Position numbers and translations under genes: made by a program. Below the pieces are notes generated by a model. That model made no database searches and was not told the DNA's origin. It saw nothing but the letters and a program-made list of their open reading frames with translations. From contig NZ_CANMFT010000009.1 in assembly GCF_947497285.1 (NCBI RefSeq), positions 1 through 64,000 on the forward strand: 64,000 bases of DNA, in the 5' to 3' direction. Source of the stretch: an uncultured Aliiroseovarius sp. (GTDB lineage Bacteria; Pseudomonadota; Alphaproteobacteria; Rhodobacterales; Rhodobacteraceae). Each line of letters opens with the position of its first letter. Position 1 is the stretch's first letter. Shown here piece after piece: positions 1-8,596 of the stretch.

Positions 1-724
1 CGGCATAAACAATAGCAGGTGACCTGATTTGCGCGGTGAGGAGTTCCGCGGCCTCGCGCTCGGCATCCCGTTGTCGCTGTTCTTCTTCCTGCCGACGACG
101 TTCCTCGAGAAGGCGCTGATCGGCAATGAGGGCACCCTGATGCAACTCGGCCTCGAGCGCTTCCCGCTGCGCGCGTTCCGCATCGAGCAGGCTTTGCAGA
201 CTGCTCATGCGGGATGCGTTTTCCCGCTCCAAGGCTGTCAACTCGCGCTCCCTTTCTGCGATCTGCCCTTCGAGCGCTTTGGTTTGGGCATCAAAAGCAT
301 CGCGCAGATCACCAACGGCGGCTTGGATTTCCGCATTGCGCTCGGATTGGCTGGTGGTGAGGGCCTCACGCAGGTGGGCAAGCTCATCAAGCATTTCGCG
401 ACTCGGTTCCGGGGCAGGGGTGGCCGGTACGTCGAGCGCCTCCTCGACCGCGATGAGCGCGTCATTGACCCGCCGGTCCGTCTCATCAGGGGGGAACTCC
501 AGCCGCCCACCGCCGGGTTGTCCATCCTGGAATGGCGTGACTTCGGATGTCTCGAGCGGCGCAGGACCGTCCTGGGCGGCGGTTGCGAGCCAATAGGCAA
601 CGGCAGCACCGCCCAGCCCCAGGGCGATGGCCAAGGCACCCACGCCGACTCCACCGGACCGGGTTTTTGTCTTACCGTCCTTGAACGTGTCGAGGCGTTT
701 TTGAAGATCAGGATCATCGGCCAT
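1..724 (-). CDS. virB10: VirB10-like T4SS core protein, N-terminal part (runs off the window)
   Basis: Minus-strand frame open from ATG at 724 to the left edge, about 241 codons seen. A short cytoplasmic N-terminus (MADDPDLQKRLDTF) is followed by one membrane segment at about residues 25-48, a Pro/acidic linker, and a long Glu/Gln/Arg-rich coiled coil at about 85-225. This is the architecture of VirB10/TrbI, which spans the envelope and links the inner-membrane and outer-membrane parts of the T4SS core. The conserved C-terminal beta-barrel domain is outside the window. The ATG lies 2 nt after the virB9 stop, so it is the last visible gene of the virB operon. The family call rests on the N-terminal layout plus position after virB8-virB9. 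Confidence 0.85.
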   Translation of the reverse strand, partial: MADDPDLQKRLDTFKDGKTKTRSGGVGVGALAIALGLGGAAVAYWLATAAQDGPAPLETSEVTPFQDGQPGGGRLEFPPDETDRRVNDALIAVEEALDVPATPAPEPSREMLDELAHLREALTTSQSERNAEIQAAVGDLRDAFDAQTKALEGQIAERERELTALERENASRMSSLQSLLDAERAQREALEAELHQGALIADQRLLEERRRQEEEQRQRDAEREAAELLTAQIRSPAIVYA

Positions 725-726
725 GG

Positions 727-1440
727 TCAGTTGCTCACATAGATGGCGGATCGATCCCGCGCGATGCAGAGCGCCTCGTCGTCGATACGCAGAGTCCAGT
801 AGTCATTCACACCGAGCACGCGGACGGTGTTGCCATCCTGCGTCCAGTTGACAGTACGCTCGCGGCCCTGCTCGTTGGCCTTGAAGATCGCGGGCTGGCG
901 GCCGTTTTCGGGAAAAGTGAAATAGGTGTAGCGCCCATCGTCATAGACCGTTGCCGTGCGGAAATCGCTTTCGCCGGAGACGAGATAAGCGTAGTTGCGC
1001 GGCGCCTCAAAGCCTTTGGGCGTGCTGGTTCTGCGTTCTTCCTCCGGATAGCGAAACCGCACTTCGAAAAACATGCCCGTTCGGTTCGGGATCGAGCCTT
1101 CGCGCAGATGGAAAGAGTAGCTCCGCCGGTTGGTGATCACCGTCATGTTGGTGGAGGACCCTTCAACATGTGGTTTGATCGTCAGCACGTTGCCGAGCTC
1201 GGGGATTGGATCAACCTGGAAGCTTTCCGTGTCACCGACGATCACAGCTTCGAACCGCTCGCCGCGCCCGAAGTGGAGAGTGGTCGAATGGCGTAGATCG
1301 GTCTCAATTCGGAAGACCTGGTTCTCGTTGTAGACGGCGTAGCGGATGCGAACATCAAGCGGGCCGCCCGTGGGCGTGGCCTCGGCGAAGGCGTCTAATG
1401 GTAAAGAAAGGGCTAGGAGCAGTGTGGGCAGAATTTTCAT
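727..1440 (-). CDS. virB9: VirB9/TrbG/CagX family T4SS outer-membrane core protein
   Basis: 237 residues with an N-terminal signal peptide ending near DAFA (residue 19). The mature part has the beta-sandwich pattern of VirB9: an early R-I-R-Y segment, a central TNMTVITNRRSYSFHL stretch, and a C-terminal half with YTYFTFPENGRQPAIF, close to typical wording in VirB9 proteins. VirB9 sits in the periplasm and, with VirB7 and VirB10, forms the outer-membrane core complex of the conjugation or secretion channel. It starts 6 bp after virB8 and ends 2 bp before virB10. Length is near the lower end for the family. Confidence 0.93.
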   Translation of the reverse strand: MKILPTLLLALSLPLDAFAEATPTGGPLDVRIRYAVYNENQVFRIETDLRHSTTLHFGRGERFEAVIVGDTESFQVDPIPELGNVLTIKPHVEGSSTNMTVITNRRSYSFHLREGSIPNRTGMFFEVRFRYPEEERRTSTPKGFEAPRNYAYLVSGESDFRTATVYDDGRYTYFTFPENGRQPAIFKANEQGRERTVNWTQDGNTVRVLGVNDYWTLRIDDEALCIARDRSAIYVSN

Positions 1441-1446
1441 TTGGGA

Positions 1447-2103
1447 TCAATTCTCGAGAGTTTCAGCATCGACGCGGTAGGAGGTGACGACAAAGCCAAG
1501 GGGATTGGCCCAGACATCCTGCAGGCGCTGGCGGGTTTCCGGGCGAAATTCATAGGCGAGGGTGGCGACGTAGGGCCGGGTCACGGTGCGGGTGTCACGT
1601 TCTCGGCGAAGCGTGCGGGTGAAACGGACCTGGGCGACGCCGGGCTCGATCTGGTTCACCGAGCGGATTACCACATCGATCTTGGCCTCGCGGCCATAGA
1701 TGGTGATCGGGTAATCCTCGTTGGTCGATGACCAGAGATCGCGCAGGGTACGGGCGGCATCGCCTTCGGAACGGTCCAGCACCGAGTTGATGCGTTGTTC
1801 GCCATCGGTGAGGTCATAGGTCTCCCGATCATCGACGTAAGAAACGAGGTTGGCCTGGATGATGGCGTCGCTTTCATCAAGGGTGAGGGCCGCGACCTGG
1901 GATACGCGATCCATCTCGCCGGTTTTCTTATCGACGACGACGACAAAAGTCTCGACAGATTTCAGAGGGAAGAGGGATACGGCTCCGAGAAATCCAACCA
2001 GCCCGACGACCACGCCTGCCGCTGCCACGAAATACGCAAATCGCTCCCGCCGTCTTGGCCCATAGATGAAATCAGCCTCGAAGGCGTCACGTGCTTTACT
2101 CAT
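1447..2103 (-). CDS. virB8: VirB8 family T4SS inner-membrane assembly factor
   Basis: 218 residues: a short cytoplasmic N-terminus, one membrane helix at about 22-45, and a periplasmic NTF2-like domain. Features seen include VVVVDKKTGEMDRV, the YVDDRETYD stretch and the C-terminal ATLAYEFRPETRQRLQDVW, typical of VirB8. VirB8 is a bitopic scaffold that contacts VirB9, VirB10 and VirB5. The gene lies between virB6 and virB9, as expected, with 3-6 bp gaps. No separate virB7 sits between virB6 and virB8 as in the Agrobacterium order. Confidence 0.93.
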   Translation of the reverse strand: MSKARDAFEADFIYGPRRRERFAYFVAAAGVVVGLVGFLGAVSLFPLKSVETFVVVVDKKTGEMDRVSQVAALTLDESDAIIQANLVSYVDDRETYDLTDGEQRINSVLDRSEGDAARTLRDLWSSTNEDYPITIYGREAKIDVVIRSVNQIEPGVAQVRFTRTLRRERDTRTVTRPYVATLAYEFRPETRQRLQDVWANPLGFVVTSYRVDAETLEN

Positions 2104-2106
2104 GGA

Positions 2107-3132
2107 TCAGGTGGCCTCGCTCGTGTTGCGGAAAGACTTGGCGCGCGCCAGCATCGCACCGGGAGTTTGGCGGATGACCTGACCGGTTTTGACGAGGCCA
2201 TCGCTGGTGGCATGGCGCAACTCATGCGGTGTTTTGCCGGTGGCTATGCGGGTCCCGCCGCCCGTGCCGTATTCACCTGCGTTCACGACGCCTTGACGCG
2301 CCAATCCGGTGAGACCGATAGCATTGGAGGCGATCCCGACCACGCCGGTGAGGTTCGAGGCGATGTAAGGCACCGAGGCCATGATGCCTGCGCTCAGGAT
2401 CAGGATGACGAGGAAGGGTAGGATCAGGCTGACCGTGGCCACGTTGTCAGGATCGGCCGAGGAGGCCCCGATAATCTCGGCGATGGCGACGATGATGCCA
2501 GCAGCACCGGCTGCTGCTACAGGCATGAGGGCATAGCCAATGGTGGCGCGCGACCATGCCTCGAAGAGCGACTGGGTGGGTTTGAAGAGCGAGGCCAGGA
2601 TCATGAAGGGCGCGATCACGATCATCAGGGTGAAGACGATCTTGGCGAAGGCGATGATCCCGGCTGTGACAGCAGCAAAGATGGCTGACAGAACAAAGAA
2701 GATCGCGCCCAGCACTGCGCCAAAGACCCAGCCCGCATTGTCGCCGATCGCATCGCCATAGGCGGTGATGCGATTGACCATGGAATCGAGGCTTTCATAG
2801 ACGCCGGCTTCGTCGCCGGATGCCGTGAGAGACAGGATGCGGGCCCCGATGGCGTCTGGAACATCCGTTGCGATCCCGTAGATGATGGAGAAATTGTCCC
2901 AACTCTGCGCGAAGAGGCCAACCAGGGCCACTTTGATGCCGAAGGCAAATCCGCTGCCGAAACTCATGGGGCGCAACTGCATCACGACATTGACGCCGAG
3001 CAGGATCAGCAAGACGCCTGAACCGATGGAAATCACGTCGCCGATCTGACCGGCGGCCTGGACAAACCCGGCTTCCGCGACGGAATCGATGGCGTCATCC
3101 ACCTCGCTGAGTATGTCGCGAATGATCCCCAT
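2107..3132 (-). CDS. virB6: VirB6/TrbL family polytopic T4SS protein
   Basis: 341 residues with about six hydrophobic segments (near 30-50, 60-75, 145-185, 195-215 and 220-275) and a long loop near 100-140. This fits VirB6/TrbL, the polytopic inner-membrane component that handles substrate early in translocation. The C-terminal 60 residues are hydrophilic and basic. Its ATG overlaps the stop of the upstream small gene (TAATG), so translation is probably coupled. Confidence 0.88.
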   Translation of the reverse strand: MGIIRDILSEVDDAIDSVAEAGFVQAAGQIGDVISIGSGVLLILLGVNVVMQLRPMSFGSGFAFGIKVALVGLFAQSWDNFSIIYGIATDVPDAIGARILSLTASGDEAGVYESLDSMVNRITAYGDAIGDNAGWVFGAVLGAIFFVLSAIFAAVTAGIIAFAKIVFTLMIVIAPFMILASLFKPTQSLFEAWSRATIGYALMPVAAAGAAGIIVAIAEIIGASSADPDNVATVSLILPFLVILILSAGIMASVPYIASNLTGVVGIASNAIGLTGLARQGVVNAGEYGTGGGTRIATGKTPHELRHATSDGLVKTGQVIRQTPGAMLARAKSFRNTSEAT

Positions 3133-3518
3133 TACTCCGAGCAGACCTCTTGGAACTCGGCTTCCAGAGCGTCGGCTTGCCCACGCAATGCGATAACATC
3201 GAAGGGGAGTTTTGGGTTGTCAGACGTCTGGAACCGTTCATGCGCAACGACGGCGTCATCCCATGACACCGCATCGAACTGGCAGCCACAGTTGCGCGTC
3301 TCGATGGCCCTTTCCGCCGCGACGATACGTAAGATTTCACGGTAGCCATTGCGGACAAGGGCGAAGGAATGCAGTTCGCGTGGCGGACGCGGCGCAACAC
3401 ATGCTTCAGCCTGTTCTTCAGGCTGGGCCATGGATTCAAAGCTGCCGGAAGTCTGGGCGAAACCCGGCCCTGCGAAGGCCAGCAAAAGCCCAAGCGCGAT
3501 ATCGATACGTCGGATCAC
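3132..3518 (-). CDS. Small secreted protein of the virB operon, function unknown
   Basis: 128 residues with a signal peptide (MIRRIDIALGLLLAFAGPGFA) and four Cys in the mature part: EACVAP, the pair in RNCGCQFD, and a final EVCSE. It lies between virB5 and virB6 and overlaps each by one to four bases, so it is surely translated with the operon. I do not recognise a named family. An accessory periplasmic T4SS factor or an exclusion or lipoprotein-like role would fit the location, but this is inference. The paired Cys suggest an intramolecular disulfide. Confidence 0.7.
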   Translation of the reverse strand: MIRRIDIALGLLLAFAGPGFAQTSGSFESMAQPEEQAEACVAPRPPRELHSFALVRNGYREILRIVAAERAIETRNCGCQFDAVSWDDAVVAHERFQTSDNPKLPFDVIALRGQADALEAEFQEVCSE

Positions 3519-4309
3519 TCGGACACCTCCATGGAGCGGAAGCGTCGTTCGGCGGCGAGAGTGGCGGCATCGACAACGCCGAGCTGGCCTGCGCTCACAC
3601 CCTGGGCTGCTTCGAGGCGCCAGATCTGGGTCATGATGATCCCGAGCTCAGCGGTGACACGGGTGTTGAGATCGACCGCCGCCTTCAGCCCGTCCTGATC
3701 ATCAATGAGGCCCACCATGGTTTCCAACCGCTCAAGGCTGGCCCCGGCTTCCTCGTGGGATTCTTGCGCTGCCACCGAGAGCATGGCGCTGGCACCTGCC
3801 GAGGTGGCGAGGCGGTTGTCGGCGGATTCCGTGGAAGCGGACAGGTCTGAGAGCTGGGTGGAGGTGAGTCCGGTACCGGTGAGTGCGGTCTCGACCTGGC
3901 TTGCCAGATCCGATCCGGAGATAAACCCGGAGGTAAAATCCCCGTTAGCCAGTGCCTGCAAGGTTTCGAGAGGTCCGACCAGAGCGCCGCGCAGCTCTTC
4001 GAATTCTTCTATCGTGGCGAAGAGATCACCCAGCCCGTTGCCGTTGATGAGCGAGCGCAATTGGGCCTCAAGGTTTTCGAGCTGCATCAGTTGTGTTTCC
4101 AACTCCCTCCGGAGCGTTGTCAGCTGTTCATGCTGGATGCCGAGATCTTCAGCCATGTGCTCCAGTTGCAGCAGGAGTTGTTTCAGCGCTTGCCCGTCAA
4201 ACGTGGGCACGCCTTGAGCCGTGGCTGGGGTGACAAGGACCGGAGAAATTAGGACTGCGGATGTGCAAAGGCTGAGCGCGGTGGCCGCGCTGAGTAGAAT
4301 GCGTTTCAT
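3515..4309 (-). CDS. virB5: VirB5-like minor pilin
   Basis: 264 residues: signal peptide to about residue 32 (ATAQG), then a long helical region rich in Leu/Glu/Gln (residues 38-90), a Gly/Ser-rich middle, and a second helical half with LIDDQDGLKAAVDLNTRV and the C-terminal tail RRFRSMEVSE. This is the layout of VirB5/TraC minor pilins, which sit at the pilus tip. The C-terminal half closely resembles that of the neighbouring transglycosylase hybrid, which ends in the same MEVSE. ATGA overlap with the hybrid gene upstream. Confidence 0.82.
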   Translation of the reverse strand: MKRILLSAATALSLCTSAVLISPVLVTPATAQGVPTFDGQALKQLLLQLEHMAEDLGIQHEQLTTLRRELETQLMQLENLEAQLRSLINGNGLGDLFATIEEFEELRGALVGPLETLQALANGDFTSGFISGSDLASQVETALTGTGLTSTQLSDLSASTESADNRLATSAGASAMLSVAAQESHEEAGASLERLETMVGLIDDQDGLKAAVDLNTRVTAELGIIMTQIWRLEAAQGVSAGQLGVVDAATLAAERRFRSMEVSE

Positions 4310-5424
4310 TCGGATACCTCCATGGCCATGAACTTCCTCTCTTCCAGGCGATCCACGACGAGATGCTGGGCGCGGGCTGCCTCGCGCATCTGGTTTGCAG
4401 CCATCAGCCGGACGCGGAGAGAGAGGATGCGGGCGATCTCGGCCCGTGCGTAGGAGTTGAGCTCGATTGCTGCCTTCACATTCGGCTGTTCATCAATCTG
4501 CCGGATGATCGCGGCCAGTCGGTTGACCACCTGCTCGGTTGTCGCGTGAGCATCGGCGGCATAATAAAGGCTCGCATCCGAGATGTTGGAATACTCCGCC
4601 AGCGCCATATCGGCCGGCGTCAGCGTGCCAAGCGCATCCGCGCCGCCGACCACGGCGAGGTATTCATTGTAGAAATGCGAGATGTTGCGCACATAGCCTT
4701 GGGTTTCCGGGAAGGGCGGTACACCGCCATATTGCTGCACCCGACCGGGCCCGGCATTATAGGCGGCCAATGCGTGCGGGATATTGCCAAAGCTACCCAG
4801 TTGCGTGGTGATGTAGCGCGCGCCACCGCGCAGATTGTCCATGACATCATAGCGGTCGACACCCATGTCAGAGGCAGTGCCGGGCATGAGCTGGGTGAGA
4901 CCATAGGCGCCGACCGGGCTTTGGGCGGTGACGCTGAACCGACTTTCCTGCTTGATCAGGGCCTGGAACAGGCAGCGCCACTGGGTGGGAGACAGGCCCG
5001 CCCGCGCCACGCCGGGAGATCCGGCATATTCCCCAGCGACTTGAACAATCATCATCTCGATGGTTTCGCGGCCTTCGCCGAAAATGCGGCTGTCCATCGG
5101 ATGATTAGAGGTAGACGGATAGATCGCCGAGGCCGGGAAACTGGCATTGCCCTCAAGGGACTGGATGTTGAAGCCCTGTCCGGTGATGGCATCGGTGATC
5201 TCTTCCAGCACACGCAACTGTTCGGCCTGGATTTCAGCCAGTTGCTCCTCCGTGGACAGAACCTCACGTTGTGTTGTCGCGTCCTCACCCAACTGACCAA
5301 GCATCGCCACCAGCTGCCCAAGCCCGGAATTGTCCTGGACCGGCACGCCTTGCGCGAGCGCGTCAAAAGGCACGCAGACAGGCAGACAGAAAGTGGCTGC
5401 AGATATGAGGAGCGTGGCCCGCAT
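4306..5424 (-). CDS. VirB5-like protein with an inserted lytic transglycosylase (SLT) domain
   Basis: 372 residues from ATG 5424, chosen because it overlaps the lipoprotein stop as TGATG and is followed by a clean signal peptide (MRATLLISAATFCLPV...). Residues about 25-85 are a VirB5-like amphipathic helix. Residues about 155-265 form a soluble lytic transglycosylase domain with the catalytic Glu in KQESRF, then GAYGLTQLMPGTA and LAAYNAGPGRVQQYGG. Residues about 285-372 match the second half of the neighbouring VirB5 (IDEQPNVKAAIELNSYAR against IDDQDGLKAAVDLNTRV), and both proteins end in MEVSE. VirB1-type enzymes open peptidoglycan for pilus assembly. Here that activity seems built into a minor-pilin scaffold. 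A separate VirB1-like gene also exists at 8597. Confidence 0.85.
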   Translation of the reverse strand: MRATLLISAATFCLPVCVPFDALAQGVPVQDNSGLGQLVAMLGQLGEDATTQREVLSTEEQLAEIQAEQLRVLEEITDAITGQGFNIQSLEGNASFPASAIYPSTSNHPMDSRIFGEGRETIEMMIVQVAGEYAGSPGVARAGLSPTQWRCLFQALIKQESRFSVTAQSPVGAYGLTQLMPGTASDMGVDRYDVMDNLRGGARYITTQLGSFGNIPHALAAYNAGPGRVQQYGGVPPFPETQGYVRNISHFYNEYLAVVGGADALGTLTPADMALAEYSNISDASLYYAADAHATTEQVVNRLAAIIRQIDEQPNVKAAIELNSYARAEIARILSLRVRLMAANQMREAARAQHLVVDRLEERKFMAMEVSE

Positions 5425-5618
5425 CAGCCGCCCAGCACCGGCTCGAATGTGCAATCACTTTCGATGTCAGGGGATTTCGTGGAGAACGATAGGTGTGGGG
5501 TCGCGTTGCGCGACACACCTGGTTCACCGTTCTTGCCGAAACAGGGGGAGGTCTTCTCGGTGTAACGTTCGCAGGCGGCAACACCGAGAAGTGTGATCAT
5601 CAACAAAGTCATTCGCAT
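5424..5618 (-). CDS. Small lipoprotein, candidate VirB7 equivalent
   Basis: 64 residues beginning MRMTLLMITLLGVAAC, a lipobox with the acylated Cys at residue 16. The mature part has two more Cys (SPCFG and SDCTF) that could form a disulfide. A strong ribosome site (GGAGGAACCC before ATG) lies inside the end of virB4. VirB7 lipoproteins anchor VirB9 at the outer membrane and are this small, but normally lie between virB6 and virB8. No lipoprotein is encoded there, so this gene is the only visible candidate. Role inferred from size, lipobox and operon. Confidence 0.72.
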   Translation of the reverse strand: MRMTLLMITLLGVAACERYTEKTSPCFGKNGEPGVSRNATPHLSFSTKSPDIESDCTFEPVLGG

Positions 5619-7999
5619 GGGTTCCTCCAGAATTCAGGGGTGGTGCGCCAATCGGGTTCGACCTGGGCCTCGCCGGTCCGCCCACCCCCGAGGATCGGGA
5701 GCAAGTCCCCTAGGGCTGACAGATCAGCATCGACAAAGAGGCTGTCGCCGGCGGATCGGACCAGCGCGATCCGCTGACCGGCCGTTGGCTGGGTGAGCAG
5801 GGAGGCTTCCTTTTCCGAGACGCGTAGGAAGTCATAATCAGCGGGCGTGGCCCGATCATTGGGAAAGAGAATTTGGGTTGGAACGGTTTCGACGATGGTC
5901 TTGCCGACCCGGGCGTCGCGCAACTGACTTGGATATTGCGTCATCATCACCACGACGCAGTTCATCTTGCGAAGGGTCACCAACCAGTTTTCCAGCCGCG
6001 CGCCGAAGTAGGGATCATCGAGCAGCTTCCAGGCCTCATCGAGAACGATGATCGTGGGGCGGCGATCTTCAACCACGCGTTCGATTTGGCGGAAGATGTA
6101 GGACAGCACTGCCATGCGCTCGGTTGACATGTCCAGGATCTCGGTCATGTCAAACCCGACGATATCGCTGTCGAGTGACAGCGCGGGACCGGAAGAGTTC
6201 GCGGCAAACACCCAGCCGTAGCGTCCGCCCGGTACCCATTCGCCAACGCGTGATTGCAACTCGCCGCCATCGTCGAGTGCGCGGAACAGGGTCTCGAAAC
6301 TCTCGAAGGATTGCAGCGAAGCCCCGGCACCCGCGTTCTGGCGCACCGCGCTTTGGACGTGGCGGGACTGTTCGCCCGAGAGGGTGCCGTGGGTGGAAAG
6401 AAGCGTGCCCAGCCAGTCAGACAACCAGGCACGACCTCGTTCATCGGTTTCTGTGGCCAACGGGTTGAGACCCGTGGGCACACCGGCCCGCACCTCGTGA
6501 TACTTGCCGCCCAAGGCGCGCACGGCCATCTCGAGGCCGCGGTCCTTGTCGAAGAAGAACAGCCGGGTCCCTACCCGCTGCGACTGCGCCGCGAGAAAGG
6601 CCGTCGTCAGCGTCTTGCCGGTGCCGGTGCGGCCCAGCACCAGCGTATGGCCGACAGTGGGTTCTTCGACCGCGTCGCCTGCCTCGTGGAAATTGAACCT
6701 ATAACCGGACGTTCCAGCGCTTGGCAGTACGGTGATGGGTTCACCCCACGGACTGTCCTGCCCGCCGCGCCCTTCGACCGACCCATGCAGCGCCGCGAAA
6801 TCCGCGAAGTTGATCGAGGAGATCGGCGTGCGCCTCGCCCGGTAGCCAAAGTTCCCGGGATGTTGAGCGAAATAAGTGGCTTTCAGCGCCATGTTCTCGC
6901 GCACGATCACGGCCATGATCTCCTGGCCCGCGCGTTTGATCTGTGCTGCGGCGCGCTCGAGCATTTCGCGGCTTTCTGCGTAGACGGCGATGGAGAGGTG
7001 ATGATTGCCAAAGGCGATGCGGCCCGCCTCCTGATCATCTGCGGCAATGGCGAGTTGGTCGCGCAGCGAGACGGCGGCATCATCCGAGGCGTGCATCTGG
7101 CGGATGATCCGCTGGATACGCTCGGCCATGATATTGGTCGGAATCGGAGTGAAAGAATTGGTCAGCACCATGTCGAGCGGCAGGTCGAGCCCGTCGAGCA
7201 GCGTGACATCCGTGAGGGCGGGGTAGGACTTGATGCTGAACAGCGCGCCGTATCGGGTTGTACCGGTGGTGGCGCACTCAACCCAGACCGTGTCGCCTTC
7301 GAAAGTTGCACGGACATCGCCCAACTGATGAGACAAGGGCAGGGCGCTTTGGCCAAACGCCACCGGCGCAAACGATCCTGAGTTCAGCGTGTTCAGAAAC
7401 CCAAGCCATTCACCGCTCGCCGTGGTCAGGCGTTTCGGTTTAGCATTGGCCAGGGCGACCTCGAAGAACCCAATGACTTCATTCAGCTCATGCACCCGCG
7501 CAGTGCGATCCTTAACCCAGCCTTTGCGGGCGAGGCCACGCAGGAGCGGCAGCCGTGAGGATAGTTCAGGACGGCGTAGGATGGTGAGATAGAGTTGTGT
7601 CTTCTTCGGTTGCAGGTCTGTGACATGGCGCTGCCAGCGCCGATCAATCTCAGAGGCAAAGCTGTCGCCTTCAATGGGATGCAGCAAAAGATCCTGCGGC
7701 ATCGAGATCCGATGCACATAGAAGCCGAAGAGATCGCCGGTCTGGGCAACGATGGCGGCAACTGCGCGTCGAAGCGCGTCGAGCTCCGCATCCGGCGAAG
7801 TCATTGGGTTGAGACCATCAAGGCGCAGGGTGGCCAACAGATCGCCCTCGCGTAGGATCAGCACATCTTCCGCCACCCGCGCAAAATACGGCAGGTGCTC
7901 TGCGAGAAAGCTCTCCCGTGCGAATGTACGCCCGTCCGCTGCCAAAAGCGCAGGGGATGTGGATTTGCTGCCATCAAGTGCCAAAGCTGTCACCTCCAT
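5609..7999 (-). CDS. virB4: VirB4 T4SS ATPase
   Basis: 796 residues, normal for VirB4/CagE. The N-terminal domain is followed by a C-terminal AAA-like ATPase domain with Walker A GRTGTGKT at about residue 455-462 and Walker B TIIVLDEAWKLLDD at about 650, plus MTQYPSQLRDA typical of VirB4. It powers pilus biogenesis and substrate transfer at the inner membrane. It overlaps virB3 by 26 bp and the downstream lipoprotein by 10 bp. Intact. Confidence 0.97.
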   Translation of the reverse strand: MEVTALALDGSKSTSPALLAADGRTFARESFLAEHLPYFARVAEDVLILREGDLLATLRLDGLNPMTSPDAELDALRRAVAAIVAQTGDLFGFYVHRISMPQDLLLHPIEGDSFASEIDRRWQRHVTDLQPKKTQLYLTILRRPELSSRLPLLRGLARKGWVKDRTARVHELNEVIGFFEVALANAKPKRLTTASGEWLGFLNTLNSGSFAPVAFGQSALPLSHQLGDVRATFEGDTVWVECATTGTTRYGALFSIKSYPALTDVTLLDGLDLPLDMVLTNSFTPIPTNIMAERIQRIIRQMHASDDAAVSLRDQLAIAADDQEAGRIAFGNHHLSIAVYAESREMLERAAAQIKRAGQEIMAVIVRENMALKATYFAQHPGNFGYRARRTPISSINFADFAALHGSVEGRGGQDSPWGEPITVLPSAGTSGYRFNFHEAGDAVEEPTVGHTLVLGRTGTGKTLTTAFLAAQSQRVGTRLFFFDKDRGLEMAVRALGGKYHEVRAGVPTGLNPLATETDERGRAWLSDWLGTLLSTHGTLSGEQSRHVQSAVRQNAGAGASLQSFESFETLFRALDDGGELQSRVGEWVPGGRYGWVFAANSSGPALSLDSDIVGFDMTEILDMSTERMAVLSYIFRQIERVVEDRRPTIIVLDEAWKLLDDPYFGARLENWLVTLRKMNCVVVMMTQYPSQLRDARVGKTIVETVPTQILFPNDRATPADYDFLRVSEKEASLLTQPTAGQRIALVRSAGDSLFVDADLSALGDLLPILGGGRTGEAQVEPDWRTTPEFWRNPCE

Positions 8000-8252
8000 G
8001 CAGGGCGCGGTTCTTCGTAGCGCGGACGGAACCGTAAGAGACCCGCAGCACCTCGAAAAAATGAGGCTCCTTGTCGGCCACGACCCAGAGCACCGGGTAG
8101 GCGATCATCCCGATCAGGAAAAACACCAATGACTTCGTCCAGATGAACGGCAGAACAACCCCCAAGGCTAAGACAACCAGATAGCCAACAGGGAGACCTA
8201 GATATTTGGGAGGCCTCGCAAGACCCAAAAACAAAGGGGATCGTTCTGCCAT
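7974..8252 (-). CDS. virB3: VirB3 T4SS inner-membrane protein
   Basis: 92 residues. An N-terminal PLFLGLARPPKYLGLP motif, characteristic of VirB3, is followed by two closely spaced membrane segments (about 22-60) and a hydrophilic C-terminus containing EPHFFEVLRV. VirB3 works with VirB4 in pilus biogenesis. It sits directly between virB2 and virB4, the classical order, and overlaps virB4. Confidence 0.93.
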   Translation of the reverse strand: MAERSPLFLGLARPPKYLGLPVGYLVVLALGVVLPFIWTKSLVFFLIGMIAYPVLWVVADKEPHFFEVLRVSYGSVRATKNRALHGGDSFGT

Positions 8253-8294
8253 CAGCCTACCTCACCGATTGGAGCCAGAAGGGTGAGACAAACA

Positions 8295-8576
8295 TCAGGT
8301 GAACCCGTCAACGATAGTGCCGGCCGAGAAAATCAACACAATTCCGATGATGACGGAGGCAAACCATCCCCAGTTCAACCGCCCCATCATGCACATGAAG
8401 CCAGTGCCGATGACGGCAAGCGTGGACACGGCAATGCCAATTGGACCCGTGAGGGCCGCCTCGACCGTCTCCAGCATGGTTTGGATCGGCGAGAGGTCTT
8501 GCGCAAGCGCAGGGTTGGAACAAAGCGCCTGTGCTGCCGTGGCGAGCAATAAGTGTCGGAGGCGAGAATATCTCAT
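8295..8576 (-). CDS. virB2: VirB2 major pilin precursor
   Basis: 93 residues from ATG 8576, preferred over an upstream in-frame ATG because AAAGGA lies 6 nt before it. Long signal peptide ending NPALAQ, then a short loop and two hydrophobic helices (GIAVSTLAVIGTGFMCMMG and WFASVIIGIVLIFSAG) separated by the basic-aromatic turn RLNWGW. This is the TrbC/VirB2 cyclic or linear pilin pattern. The mature product of about 67 residues would be the conjugative pilus subunit. It lies between the virB1-like gene and virB3. Confidence 0.92.
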   Translation of the reverse strand: MRYSRLRHLLLATAAQALCSNPALAQDLSPIQTMLETVEAALTGPIGIAVSTLAVIGTGFMCMMGRLNWGWFASVIIGIVLIFSAGTIVDGFT

Positions 8577-8596
8577 AGTCGGTCCTTTGCGATGGA

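Noticed and set aside
29-742. Plus-strand open frame of 237 codons opposite virB10
   Set aside because: Antisense to the virB10 frame, which has a proper start, membrane helix and coiled coil; product has no recognisable domain.
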